Assembly: GCA_905221605.1 (NCBI GenBank) | Contig: CAJNDS010002290.1 | Location: 1,105,501-1,169,500 of the forward strand | Reading direction: 5' to 3' | Length of the DNA stretch: 64,000 nt | Origin: Symbiodinium natans | Lineage: Eukaryota > Sar > Dinophyceae > Suessiales > Symbiodiniaceae | Shown here: one piece after another, positions 52,418 to 62,790 of the stretch | Numbering within the stretch: the first letter of the stretch is position 1 | Layout of the letters: each line of letters starts with the position of its first letter | Program-made: the position numbers and the translations under genes | The notes under the pieces: generated by a model | Databases searched by the model: none | The model's input: the letters and a program-made list of their open reading frames with translations, nothing else | What the model was told of the DNA's origin: nothing

Positions 52418-53312
52418 TTAAGATTGGCAGGATTTGGGGTTGAGGCTTTTTTGCGCGGCCGAATCTTCGCTTTGGCGGCTGTCCACGTCTTGCGCTTTGT
52501 CTCCTTCAGCCAAATTTCCTGACAAAACCCTACACCGTAAACCCTCATCTCCTCTTCCCCTTACCCTCTTTTCTTCCGAACTCGTTGAAAGCATCGGACT
52601 TCAGGAAAACAGCAAACTTGGACACACAGTAGTACCTACTAGAGTTGAGATCCCTTGTCTATTGTACATTACGTATTACAACTACATGTTCTAGACTTAT
52701 AATCTTATAAACCGCTTTAAGCCCAACAACAACAACAAACGGGCTGTTTCGGGTCAGAGGTTGCTGGGCAACCGAGCTCAACCCTAATCTAGAAACCCCA
52801 GGGTTTAGGGTTTAGGGTTTAGGGTCCAGAACTTCAACCTGACCCTTCCCTGGCAGAGTCGAGCTAGTGGTCCCAGACCCCAACCTCCGCCGCGAGCACT
52901 CCCATATGCCCGAGTCTGCGGCTGAAGGGTATTTCGGGTTGTGTGTTGTGGTGTTGATTAGAATAGGGCTCATTTCGGACTCATGATCGGTTTTTGTTTA
53001 GGGTTTAGGATTGAGGGCTTGGTACGAAAGCCCTTCCTCTTTGAGAACGCCACCTGAAATGAGCCCACTCTTCAAAACAACTTATGGATGACCCTTTCAC
53101 TCAATAGCGACCCTAAACCCTAAACCCTAAACCCCAAACCCCAAACCCCAAACCCTAAACCCTAAACCCTAAACCCGAAACCCTAAACCCTAAACCCTAA
53201 CTGAATCTCTGCACCATGCGCCTGCGCCGAGAGGTTTTGCCGCGGCATCGCCTTGAGGCGGAGATTGAGCCGATGCGGCATGCCGCGACCTCATGGATGA
53301 CACTTCGAAGGC
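52418..53312 (-). CDS. Minus-strand gene model: three exons
   Basis: In transcript order: 53312-53215 (AFEVSSMRSRHAASAQSPPQ, acceptor CGAAG, donor GTGCAG), 52616-52565 (FAVFLKSDAFNEFGRKE, donor GTAAGG) and 52518-52418 (NLAEGDKAQDVDSRQSEDSA then AQKSLNPKSCQS, TAA). The last two join in phase. 53215-53312 is also open on the + strand (MRLRREVLPRHRLEAEIEP), so its strand is uncertain. Another frame across 52339-52518 is open and basic. Function unknown. Confidence 0.42.
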
Positions 53313-53670
53313 CTTCGGGTTCAGGGTTTAGGGTTTAGGGTTTAGGGTTCAGGGTTTAGGGTTTAGGGTTTAGGGTTTAGGGTTTAGGGTTTAGGGTTTA
53401 GGGTTTGGGGTTCACTGATGCTTTCATCGCAACCCACCCTAGGAGAACATCTATCTTAAGATCTCAGCCCCAGTAGGATGATCCCAACCCAAGTTACATT
53501 CTCAGGAATACTCCAACACCCCTATCCAGGTGCCATACACCTAACTAGACAAGGAGGTTCTTGTATAATTTGGTACAGGTTTGGAAGGCAACTTCCATTA
53601 CGGATTCGAGGCTTTTGTTGCCGACACGCAGTATCTTTGTGAGAGCTTCTACGCGATCCCGCGCCTGTAG
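52857..53670 (+). CDS. Two + strand exons upstream of the hydrolase
   Basis: Exon 52857-52928 follows CTGGCAG and reads VELVVPDPNLRREHSHMPES. Exon 53579-53670 follows GGTACAG and reads LEGNFHYGFEAFVADTQYL then CESFYAIPRL, TAG. The stop lies only nine bases before the hydrolase ATG. They overlap in span with the minus-strand model, so one of the two may be wrong. Confidence 0.38.
52976..53068. mobile_element. Inverted-repeat element with TTTAGGG in the loop
   Basis: GGGCTCATTTC at the left pairs with GAAATGAGCCC at the right. The loop contains GTTTAGGGTTTAGG. Confidence 0.6.
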
Positions 53671-53679
53671 GGCCGAGCC

Positions 53680-54777
53680 ATGGAGCGTGTCACGATGTTC
53701 GTAGAGATGGTGTTTCTCGCGGAGTTCTGCGTTTGCCTCGGCAAGGGCAGTCCCCTCCTGAGCTCTCCACAGAGTCTCTTCAAGGAGTTACCCAAGGGCT
53801 GGGTCGCACCTCAAGACGTGGCGCATGAGTATTTCCATATCTTGGGGAAGACGCCAGAGGGGCGGCGCTTGGCCCCTTTGGTCTCAGGCTTGACCGAGCA
53901 CAATGTCATGGTTGGTTCCTTGAAACGCATGTACAAGATCTACATCCAGAACCCTGACACATCCATACAGCAGCAGGGGCTTATCATGATGTTGCACGGT
54001 ATGGGCCAACCTATCGACAGCTTTTGGTATACGGGCGACTACCGAAGCAATACTGCGAAGCTGGGCTGGGTATCGGTTTTTCCGCAGGGTTGGACGGCTG
54101 ACGAGGGGGGCAGTGACCGAAGTTGGTACTCAGGGTGGTGCTGCCATACAGACAATGCAGTGGTGGACGACAAATCCTTCATCAAGGAAGTGATGGCAAT
54201 CATCCGGAACACCTTTCAGCTGGACATCCCGGAGGGAAGGACATTTCTCTCCGGCTACAGTGCAGGTTGTTACCTCGCATTTGCCATCTCCTGTGATCCA
54301 ACGACAGCCACCGACTTCGACGCGTACGGTGGTTTGGCTTGCGTGTGGCAATCCGATCGCAACAGGGAGTACTACGACTCCTGCGCCCCCACGAAACCCT
54401 TCTTCTACGCAACGATGACCGAGGACGCCTATACCGTTCAAGCGGATGCGACGTGGACGAGGTATACCACGCGGCTGCAGTGCCCAGGAGAGGCGAAGCA
54501 GTCTTTCAGCTCAGGCATTGTCACATGCTTCGACAAGATAAATTGCGGTGCCACTTTGGTAAGCACGCGGCATTGCAAGCTGCAGGGTTTACCTCACCAC
54601 CCCATGCCTTTTGCGAGCAACGAAGCCGGTTGGGAATTTTCCTTGGAACAGTGGAATTGGTGGACAGACGTTGTTGAAGCTAACGTCACTGGGCTTGTCG
54701 ACCCCAACACCGCACCAACGAAGTCGCTGTTTCTTTGCTTTTTCCTGGCTGCACTTTCACTTCATATGGTGATTTGA
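53680..54777 (+). CDS. Secreted alpha/beta hydrolase (esterase/depolymerase-like)
   Basis: A single 365-residue frame. An N-terminal hydrophobic segment (MFVEMVFLAEFCVCLG) looks like a signal peptide, with ATG choices at 53680 and 53695. The fold motifs are MMLHGMGQ (oxyanion HG), GWVSVFPQGW, and the nucleophile elbow GYSAGC at residues 192-197 (Ser194). Acid candidate Asp249 lies in MTEDAYT and histidine candidates are 306-307 in LPHHPMPF. This resembles polyhydroxybutyrate-depolymerase and feruloyl-esterase type hydrolases (LpqC/CE1-like). The hydrophobic C-terminus (KSLFLCFFLAALSLHMVI) could be a GPI-attachment signal. AG at 53669-53670 is a plausible spliced-leader acceptor. Intronless, unlike its neighbours. 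The substrate cannot be named. Confidence 0.86.
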   Translation: MERVTMFVEMVFLAEFCVCLGKGSPLLSSPQSLFKELPKGWVAPQDVAHEYFHILGKTPEGRRLAPLVSGLTEHNVMVGSLKRMYKIYIQNPDTSIQQQGLIMMLHGMGQPIDSFWYTGDYRSNTAKLGWVSVFPQGWTADEGGSDRSWYSGWCCHTDNAVVDDKSFIKEVMAIIRNTFQLDIPEGRTFLSGYSAGCYLAFAISCDPTTATDFDAYGGLACVWQSDRNREYYDSCAPTKPFFYATMTEDAYTVQADATWTRYTTRLQCPGEAKQSFSSGIVTCFDKINCGATLVSTRHCKLQGLPHHPMPFASNEAGWEFSLEQWNWWTDVVEANVTGLVDPNTAPTKSLFLCFFLAALSLHMVI

Positions 54778-54993
54778 CAGCTGCATTTCGGCGTGTTGTG
54801 ACCCAGACGACCCTAAAGCCGACCCTAAACCATATGAGCCCTAAACACCCCAAAACCAACACCCTAAACTCTGAACCCTCCAGACCGAAAACATGGTCTC
54901 ACTAGACACGTTTCACTCCACATGCCACGCAGCGTAGCGTGGCTTGAATTCGCAAGCTGTGGTTTAGGGCTTTGGGCTTATAGGCTTTAGTTG

Positions 54994-55133
54994 GAGGGGG
55001 TTACCAACCCCAGTAATCGGTTGCCAATCCCATTATGCAGGGCTTTGATTGCCAATCCCACCCGCAGGGGATTGCCAATCCCACCCGTAGGGGGTTGCCA
55101 ATCCCACCCGTATGGGTTTTGCCAACCCCCCCT
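54994..55133. repeat. TTGCCAATCCCACCCG minisatellite
   Basis: Five to six copies of a 22-27 base unit (GGATTGCCAATCCCACCCGN) in the 3' region of the hydrolase gene. Edge copies are diverged. The GGIGNPLRVGL-type frame here is a repeat artefact. Confidence 0.88.
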
Positions 55134-55153
55134 AGTTTAGTGGCATGAGACAG

Positions 55154-56887
55154 CACAGACTGGGCAACTCGCCAAAGGCCATCGCCAACTCTCACTGCGC
55201 AGCACTCCCAGACGAAAAACTGTCAGCTGTGAGGGTGTACCAACTCCCCCTACACAACCCCCAAACCCCAAACCCGAAACCCCAAACCCCAAACCCTAAA
55301 CCCTAAACCCTAAACCCTAAACCCTTAATCCCAAACCCTACCCCTCACCAAAAGACACGCTGAGGTGAGCGCCGGGCGCGCGCGTTGCGAGTCCACGGTG
55401 CGGGGGGGAGGCCAGCGCCCGCGGGGGCTCCCGGCTTTGGGTTTTAGGGTTTAGGGTTTAGGGTTTAGGGTTTAGGGCTTAGGGCTTAGGGCTTAGGGCT
55501 TAGGGCTTAGGGCTTAGGGCTTAGGGCTTAGGGTTTAGGGTTTAGGGTTTAGGGTTTAGGGTTTAAACTGTGCTTGGGTTTCCCATCAATGGCTTCCATA
55601 CAAGAAGGACTTGGGGTTCTTCTATGTTGTCTACACACAAAAGTTCGAACCCATGTTGGCAACTTGAGGGTTTAGGGTTTGGGGTTTAGGGTTTACGGTT
55701 TAGAGTGTAGCATCTCAGGGCTTGGGGTGTAGCATTTCGATCCTTGCCTCAAACCTCCTTATAAACATACTTGGCACTCCTATCATTCCACTTATCGCTG
55801 GGTGGGCCCTCCCCTATATATTTGTTCGTGACTGGTTTGTTTGTCTATAATGTATTTGCCGTAAATCCCCCAAGTCCAGAATTAGTACTGTCCGCAAGGG
55901 GACCCTCCTGAAACCCTAAACCCTAAACCCTAAACCCTAAACCCTAAACCCTAAACACTCCTAAACCCTAAACCCTAAACCCCAAACACTCCTAAACCCT
56001 AAACCCCAAACCCCAAGCCCAGGTGGCCCAGGCCGGCGACGCAGCGCGGCAAGGAGGAGAAGGCGCCGGAGAGCCCAGGCCTGGCAGTGGGAGGCTCCAG
56101 GGATGAAGGGTTTAGGGTTTAGGGTTTAGGGTTTAGGGCTAGGGTTTAGGGTTTAGGGTTTAGGGTTTAGGGTTTAGGGTTTAGGGTTTAGGGTTTAGGG
56201 TTTAGGGTTTAGGGATTAAAGTTAGGGTTTTGGGGGGTTTAGGGTCTAGAGTTGTTGTGCAAATGCGTGTTTTAGGTAGTTTTAGAGTCAGGTTTTGTTG
56301 CACGGTTTATGTCCGGCGGGCTTGGGGGTTTCCCTAAGAAGACCAAATCTACCTTTTCTGAAGACTGTATATGCCTTAAAGCCTTTCAAGCCCGACGCCA
56401 ATTTGAGAGCTGCGCATCTTAACCCTCAACCTACACCTTAAACCCTTAAACCCTGAAAGCCTAACCCTTAAACCTAAACTCTAAACGCTACGTCCACTTC
56501 GAGAATCTGAGTTGTATCAGGCGCTTGTTGGCCCTCCTTGGTGCTTCTTGTGCCCGGGGCTGCACCGAGGCTAGCAAGAGTTTTGATTCGGGTTTCGCAT
56601 CAACGGGCATCTTCTCTGCACCCTAAACCCTCAACCCTAAACCCTAAATTGAAACCCTAAACCCTAAACCCTAAACCCTAAACCCTAAACCCTAAACCCT
56701 AAACCCTAAACCCTAAACCCTAAACCCTAAACCGCTTTGCAGATTTCAGCACTAGTGGGTTGTCTTTGAGGGTGTGGGAGGTTTTAGAATGAGCCGTGGA
56801 GGCTGACAAAAGCCTGGCCCAGAAGGGTGTTTTGGGGTTTGGGGTTTAGGGTTTAGGGTTTCCGGCAGGCCCTGGAATAGGAAGATG
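55154..56887 (+). CDS. Multi-exon gene model, five joined exons
   Basis: Exon 55154-55228 (HRLGNSPKAIANSHCAALPD, GTGAGG donor) and 55605-55667 (KDLGFFYVVYTQKFEPMLAT, then TGA or a GA donor) are isolated. Exons 56023-56109 (WPRPATQRGKEEKAPESPG), 56521-56591 (RLLALLGASCARGCTEASK), 56743-56771 (FSTSGLSLR), 56802-56826 (ADKSLAQK) and 56869-56887 join with phases 2, 1, 0 and 1. C- and G-strand telomere-type repeats occupy most of the introns. Function unknown. Confidence 0.42.
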
Positions 56888-57101
56888 GTTTGAGGTTTAG
56901 TGTTGAGGGTTGAGGGTAAGGCCTCCTCTTTTACAGGGGCAGACTGGGGTGAAAGGCTTGTACCGCAGTGTTCGGCAGTTTCTCTAGATTTTGGTTTCTT
57001 GTTGGGGGGTCGGTTTCTTGTTGGGGGGTCGGCATCTTAGAAACAGGAGCCCTGAAAGGAACCCTATTTTTGAGTTAACCCCCCCCCTCCCCTCCCCCCG
57101 T

Positions 57102-57208
57102 TACTACTATTTGCTTAAGAACCCCCAAAAATAGAAAATCTGAAAGTAATTTGTTACCCATATCAGGAAGAAGAATGTTTATGTGGGGTTCTTAAGCAAA
57201 TAGTAGTA
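57102..57208. mobile_element. Inverted-repeat element, family D
   Basis: TACTACTATTTGCTTAAGAA and TTCTTAAGCAAATAGTAGTA are perfect 20-base terminal inverted repeats, 107 bp. Confidence 0.93.
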
Positions 57209-57246
57209 GATTACCTTCAACTTGATCGTGGTCTTCCTTCTCTGAG

Positions 57247-57456
57247 CCTCCGTGCCAAGACAGCGCCCGTTGGAGTGGAAACCCTGTGATACCCAGAATG
57301 CACCATACCCATCACAACCCTGTTTGGGAATTTCGGTTGGGTTCTTAGTAGCCCAGTGGTACCAAGGGTACCCTTTTTTTGGTTCTGGGTTCCCTTATAA
57401 AGTAGCCAACCCAAAAAAACATTATGGCTACTGGGCTACCAAGGGATAGAGTTTGA
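57247..57456 (+). CDS. Two exons joined across an introner
   Basis: Exon 57247-57340 follows TCTGAG and reads SVPRQRPLEWKPCDTQNAPY then PSQPCLGISV. A GT-AG intron (57341-57443) is the family 1 introner. Exon 57444-57456 gives GDRV and TGA. The minus strand is also open here (VVMGMVHSGYHRVSTPTG), and another + frame gives a shorter ending, so the model is tentative. Confidence 0.38.
57344..57443. mobile_element. Introner family 1
   Basis: CTTAGTAGCCCAGTGGTACC ... ATGGCTACTGGGCTACCAAG, 100 bp, with GGTT/GGAT flanks. It is the fourth copy of the family found in coding intron 1 of the FG-GAP and ankyrin genes. Confidence 0.9.
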
Positions 57457-57868
57457 GGGCTTACATGGAAAACATGCCTGACATGCTTGTCAGGATTTAG
57501 CGAGTAGCGCAGGACAGTTTCACCCTCACACGCCCCGTATGTCGTCCTTCTAGAACCTTAGTATAACTTCTCACGCCCCGTATGTAGTCCTTCTAGAACC
57601 TTAGTATAACTCAGGGCCTAAACCCCAAACCCCAAACCCCAAACCCCAAACCCCAAACCCTAAACCCTAAACCCCCCCTCATATACCAACAGAAACAAAA
57701 GTAACCCTAGCTTTCCTAGCGCAGTCTTAAAAGGCCAGTCCAGGAACTCCCTTCTAAATGGCCCTCAAAGGACCCTCAACCCTAAACCCTGAACCCTCAA
57801 CCCTGAACCCTGAACCCTAGACCCTAATAGACCCTGGACCCTAAACCCTCAGCCCAGTAAATCCGGAG

Positions 57869-57965
57869 TATTCGGGCCGATGTCGTGGGCAGGGAGATGT
57901 TTGCCGGCCACGAGAAGTCCAAAGCCTCCGTGCGATGCCCGGGAATGGAGATGAATGCTTTTAGG
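57869..57965 (+). CDS. Possible exon
   Basis: After CCGGAG the frame reads IRADVVGREMFAGHEKSKAS then VRCPGMEMNAFR and meets GTTTAG (32 codons). Composition is protein-like. Two other frames are partly open. No partner exon was joined. Confidence 0.35.
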
Positions 57966-57999
57966 GTTTAGGGTTTTTAGGGTTTAGGGAGGGTCTGCT

Positions 58000-59160
58000 A
58001 GGACCCAGAGTAGGCCGCTTTTTCCTTTTCTAGAGTTGCAGTTCCCTTATCAGCCCCCTGAAAACCAACACGGATGCCCTTTCTATTCTTAGGATACTCT
58101 TCGGTCTGGTTTCTCCTAGCTTGCCCCAAAACCTTTCCGTTTTGGGGTTTGAAATAGGATTCCATGTTGCGGGACTCTAAGACTAAAGTTATAAGTTAGA
58201 ATTGCACAAGAGAAAATTTGAACCCTTTTTGGTGAAGCTTATTGAGGCCTTGGAAAGGACTGTAAACGTGGTTTTTTAAGTAACGCAACCCTCTACTCAG
58301 AACCTCCGGGTAATGGCTATAAGGAGGACTGTGTACTGTGAGCCTCCTTGAGACCCTCTGTCTCGAATTCCAAGCACCCAAATGCCAAACCTAAGCAGCT
58401 ACTGGATAGCGGGGTGGCTTCAGCAATCCCACCAGTGCCACCCGATAAGATGAACAGCCTTGAGCCGCAGCCACATCAGTCATAGTTCAGAGCGACCTGT
58501 CTGATTTGATTTAGTTTTGGGGTCTTCGACCTTGTAAAAAAGCACAGCGTTCCTAGGGGATGCTATGCGCCAATACTTCCGTGTGAGAGGCAGGAATGCT
58601 CAAAACATCTCAAATCCCTGTATTTGCATTGTTTCAGCCCGTCTAAAGCGACGGGAACACCCGAAAAGTGACACTCATCCCTGTTGCGCACATCAAGTAG
58701 TGCAAGCTAGCTAAACCTTTATGCTTTGCGGCTGAGAGTTGTTTATGGTTTGTTCGCGCAAGCTCATGCTTTCGAACCCCGTCGAGAAGAACCTGTCTGA
58801 CCTATACCCTAAACCCTGTTGCAATCCTTAACTCAACCCTAAACTATGCTCTTCAGTCTTCGCAGAGGAGCTGCCATGTAGCTGGGGTAGAGGTTATTTA
58901 GAGCACCCCCACACACTTAGCCCGAAACATCCTACAAACCCTAAGCCCTAATCACAAAATCATGGAAACCCTTGTGAGCCCTCACGTAAGCCCTGTACAT
59001 CCTGCAAACCCCCCTGCCCCCTAACCCTTTCTCGCCCTTGACACCAACCACCCCTCCCCCCCCTTCCCCCCCGCTGCAAGATAGAAGGGTACGTGTAACA
59101 TGACGCCCCTCCGGCGACCTGAGAAGTTTGAATATATGGCGGTATTCCGTCCTACATACG
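58000..59160. other. Intergenic stretch
   Basis: Little telomere-type repeat and no supported exon. An introner-like segment (GCAGTTCCCTTATCAGCCCC) is near 58051. The remainder is unrecognised unique sequence. Confidence 0.45.
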
Positions 59161-59164
59161 GAAA

Positions 59165-59310
59165 GCAGCAACCCTTGAATATTCGATATATTGTCAATAT
59201 TCAAATTACTGGTTCTTCAATATCTTGAATATATTAATATGAATAGGGCTGAACATTCAAAATGTTCAAAATATTGGTTTTTTTCGATAATTTTGAACAT
59301 TTTGAATGCG
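59165..59310. repeat. AT-rich imperfect inverted repeats
   Basis: CTTGAATATTCGATATATTG and related TTGAATAT blocks, then CATTCAAAATGTTCAAAATA pairing with TTTTGAACATTTTGAATG (59253-59308). TTGAATATTC recurs at 60228-60237 on the other side of the transposase relic. Confidence 0.75.
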
Positions 59311-59344
59311 ACATGAGAGGCTCTTATGCCTTCTCCGCCAGAGA

Positions 59345-60210
59345 ATGCTGAGCACATGACGAGCTGTCTTGAGGATCATCTATCAAAGGAGGCGCTGGCG
59401 CGGGTTGTACACGTTTCGTCAGATGCGCCTTCTAGATTCTAGACACCTGTTTACTACGATTCGAGAAATCATGCCAAACCTTCGAACAGTTTCTCTTGAC
59501 GTTTTGCATTTAGCGATGAAGTTTGAGTATGCGACCGGTCGTCGAACCGTCTCCGCGCACCAGGATCGGCAGCCTTGCGGGCATGTCTGAGCAAACTCAA
59601 CAATCGACATCCCAGCCACCCGAGTAATATCTTTGGTCCAGTTTTCATTCGTGGAACGCCGCCAGCATTGACTTCCCAAGAGGTTAGGGTCAGGCAACAA
59701 CTGTTGCATGGCGACATGCCTGAGCGCAAAGCACGTTCGGTCCTAGCGACAATGCAGGACAAGCGTGTTTGGTCTACCAGGTTGCAAGTCATTGAAGCCT
59801 TGGCTGCAATTTCTTCCCGCTACCGTGCAGAAGTCGTTCGGAGAAGTGAGAAGAAGGGCACTTTTGTGTACCACCACTTGTGCGTGGCAACTTCCGCGGA
59901 GCGGCTCGAACGGTTATTCAATAACCATCGGGCGAGAGCGGGGGTCCTGCTACCGTCAGGCGCCACGAGCAATGAAGCTTTTCGTGCCGAGCTCCGAATT
60001 TTTTTCTAACAAATCTAGAGGCAGCGCAAAAGCACGCTCAAGCTCAAGCTGACAGTCTTGCTCCTTGCCAAGCTGCTTCAGCATAACGCAGCTCTCTATT
60101 TCAACCAGTCGTCAGATGACACCTGGTCAAGTTCTTTCAAGAAGACTTGGCCAGTCATTTTGGAGCGCATCCGAGCAGCACAAATGGACTCACCTGGACC
60201 TCATCTTTAA
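59345..60210 (+). pseudogene. Decayed transposase-like gene
   Basis: Coding similarity shifts between frames. Pieces are DHLSKEALARVVHVSSDAPS (about 59363-59430), REIMPNLRTVSLDVLHLAMK then FEYATGRR (59468-59540), TPPALTSQEVRVRQQLLHGD then MPERKARSVLATM (59655-59756), and SAERLERLFNNHRARAG to FRAELRIFF (59890-60006). After two in-frame stops comes STLKLKLTVLLLAKLLQHNA (about 60028). The pattern SLDxxHLAMKxEYAxGRR ... NNHR ... SNEAF.AEL ... TLKLKL.VL.LAKLL.HNAALY is one I associate with an abundant dinoflagellate transposon-derived family. That assignment is from memory. At least two frameshifts and two stops make it a pseudogene. Confidence 0.55.
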
Positions 60211-60612
60211 TGTGCAGGCTGGGTCTTGAATATTCAAGTCCCGGCCTGCGCATTAAATATTAAATTCCCGACCCGGGGTTTAGAAGCTCTGGCAGAAGGG
60301 TGCTCATGCAGCTTGCATCTAGTCTGATCCGCAGTGCCACCCTTTGGGTTACGTGTTGATATGTCGGAGCCCGTATACGAGCTCGTCCGATGTAAGCATG
60401 GGGCAACGACATAACTAGCATGACTACTGCTACATGTCCTCGTTCACTATGCGAGACAGAGAGAGAAGGAACCTGCGCGCGTCACACTATTCGTACTCTA
60501 CCATGCCCCCCCCCCCCCCCCCCCCGGGACTCGCGTAGACTGACAATATATTGGGCTGTTGGGCTGTAAGAAATTTTCCTCATGTGTGCACAAGGCTGTT
60601 AGCTCTCGTTAG

Positions 60613-60790
60613 TATACTGTACTGTGTCCTAAACCCTATACATCCTAAGCCCTAAACCTTAATGAATATAAAATCTGTACCGTACCCTAAACCCTATACA
60701 TCCTCAACCCTAAACCTTAGTGAGTACAAACGCTGTACAGTACCTGAAACCCAAAACAGCCTAAACCCTAAACCTCAGTGAGCGTAAAGG
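60613..60790. repeat. Three-copy tandem repeat of about 65 bp
   Basis: CTGTACTGTGTCCTAAACCC ... CCTTAATGAATATAAAATCT is repeated with drift at about 60677 and 60735 (GTACCCTAAACCCTATACAT; GTACCTGAAACCCAAAACAG). Each copy contains CCCTAAACCTTAGTGAG. Confidence 0.8.
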
Positions 60791-60876
60791 CGGGGGAGGG
60801 GGCCCTCCCCACCCTAAACCCTAAACCCTAAACCCTACACCCTAAACCCTAAAAGTTTTGTGGCCCTCCCGTGTAG

Positions 60877-60946
60877 ACAAGGAGTTGGGCCAAGTACTGC
60901 AACAGTACCACGCGCGGAAAGAGGCAGAGGCGTCAGAAGAGCCCAG
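60877..60946 (+). CDS. Possible coiled-coil exon
   Basis: After CCGTGTAG the frame reads KELGQVLQQYHARKEAEASE then EP and reaches GTGCCT (in phase 1, out phase 2). Highly charged helical composition. No partner exon was joined. Confidence 0.42.
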
Positions 60947-61389
60947 GTGCCTTCCGGGGGGGGAGGCGAGAGCGGGGTAAGGGTTTAGGGTTTAGGGTTT
61001 AGGGTTTAGGGTTTAGGGTTTAGGGTTTAGGGTTTAGGGTTTAGGGTTCAGGGTTTAGGGTTCAGGGTTCAGGGTTTAGGGTTTAGGGTTTAGGGTTTAG
61101 GGTTTAGGAGTGAACCCTAAACGCTAATCGCCAAACCATGAACCCTAAACCACGGTTTTTTGTGTTTAGCGGGCATGTTCATTCAGGTGTCAGGCGCTTC
61201 GGGTTTAGGGGGGTTGAGCTGTTGTTGAGGGCTGAGTTAGGGCCACAGCAAAAGCCATAACTGTAGGGGGTCTGTGGTTCATTGGGGTCTGCGGCTGCAT
61301 TGCATTTATAGGGCTTTCTAGGAACCCTACGCACCAGACCGGCTAGGCCATAGGCCCTAAACGCAAGCCACCAAGCACTCAAGGGACTT

Positions 61390-61860
61390 CCCCCAAAATT
61401 AGGAAATACGGCCCCAGCCTCAAATCAGCACCCCCCCCCCCTCTCCCCCCTCAAATAAGAATTCCAGCCCCGCCCTCAACTAAGAAATCCAGCCCCTCAA
61501 CTTTGAACTCCAGCCCCTCGATGTCTTTAATGTTTGGGTTTCGGGGGTTCCCTCACTTTCCTAAAATTCAGAAATGCAGCCCCTTGAGTTCATAAACTTA
61601 AGAAATCCAGCCCTCGACTTCTTGTTTAAAAGTAAGAAATCCATCCCTGCAATTACTTATTTATCGGGCGCATGGGGTTTCAAGCTGCAATGTACTGCAT
61701 TCTGAGTTCAGCTGCCTTACCAAGCTGCTACAGAATTGTATCCAGAAATCCAGGGTTTGGATTTCTTAAATTTAAGAACTTGAGGGGCTTTCACACTTGA
61801 AAAGGGCGGGGGGGCTGATGTCTCATTTTAGGGGGGATTAAGAAATTGAGGCGCTGTTGC
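61390..61860. repeat. Degenerate AAGAAATCCAGCCCCTCAA minisatellite with inverted arm
   Basis: At least seven drifting copies of a 22-27 base unit (AAGAAATCCAGCCCCTCAACT) lie at 61392-61650. Reverse-complement copies (GGATTTCTTAAATTTAAGAA, CTTGAGGGGCTT, GGATTAAGAAATTGAGGCGC) lie at 61753-61855. The loop between them (61660-61750) is unique. Confidence 0.78.
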
Positions 61861-62207
61861 AAAAACAACCAAAATCACAGCATATGTTCCCCAAGGAAGA
61901 GGGTACCCTCGATATCGTAATTTAGTCTTGCTCTCGATGTTCGCACGTGAGGGGTGCTTGTTTCTTAAACCAATGTGATTTTGACGCAGTGCTGTCACCG
62001 AGCCCTGTATAAGGCGCTTTTGCTATTCTTTTTTGTTTAACTTCCGAACCAAAAGGGACTTGGGCGCCCTACACAGAGTCAGGACCCTCCAGCCCCTAAA
62101 GGAATTCAGGCTGCAGTTGGGTCTTGCATTTGACAGGTTGCGAGTTGCCGGGGATTAGCAAGATGGGCGGGTTCCGGGGTTAAGGGTTGAAAGGGTTGAG
62201 GTTTAGT

Positions 62208-62312
62208 GAAGTTTCTGTTTGGGTTTAGGCTTCAGACTTGTAGTTGAGGGCGCTGTTTAAGGAAGTTTCTGTTTGGCTTCAGGGCTCGGATTTGTAGTCT
62301 CGGGCGCTGTGG
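62208..62312. repeat. Two-copy tandem repeat
   Basis: GAAGTTTCTGTTTGGGTTTA ... GTAGTTGAGGGCGCTGT and GAAGTTTCTGTTTGGCTTCA ... GTAGTCTCGGGCGCTGT, about 53 bases each. Confidence 0.8.
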
Positions 62313-62487
62313 GAGGCCGCCGCGCTTGGCAGCAGAACCCGGCGAGGACGTCGAATGATAATCACGTTAACATTCTACTACATTATCGTACGTAGGTCAT
62401 AGAGTACTTAACAAACCCCTGAAAGAGAAAAAAAAAGACCGGGGTGCGACCCTCACATTGCTCAAAGGTCAGAAGGAACCCGGCACG

Positions 62488-62790
62488 ATGTCTCAGAAGG
62501 CACAGGACGCAGAACCATATGCCGAAGCTAGCTTGGGTGAGGTTCTCGCTACGTCCCCGTCCTAGCAGTCAAGTACGTTTTTTGCAAGCTGCTTCCTCAT
62601 CGATATATCCTGAACCCGAAGCCCTAAACCATGACTTCACGGCACTTCCCGAGGTCCGTTGCACACGAAGGAGGGCCTTGTCACCCCTAATTGCGGCATT
62701 GCTTCAGTTCTTGGTGGAGTTGCCCGAATCAAGATCAGTCCTGAGTTGCTGCAAGACCGACTGGAGGGGTGTCAAGGCTTCCTTAAATGA
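62488..62790 (+). CDS. Small two-exon gene model, 43 residues
   Basis: ATG at 62488 opens MSQKAQDAEPYAEASL and meets GTGAGG at 62537. AAAGGTCAG just upstream could be a spliced-leader acceptor. Exon 62708-62790 follows TTGCTTCAG and reads LGGVARIKISPELLQDRL then EGCQGFLK, TGA. The phases match (1/1). Further exons may be missed. Family unknown. Confidence 0.45.
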
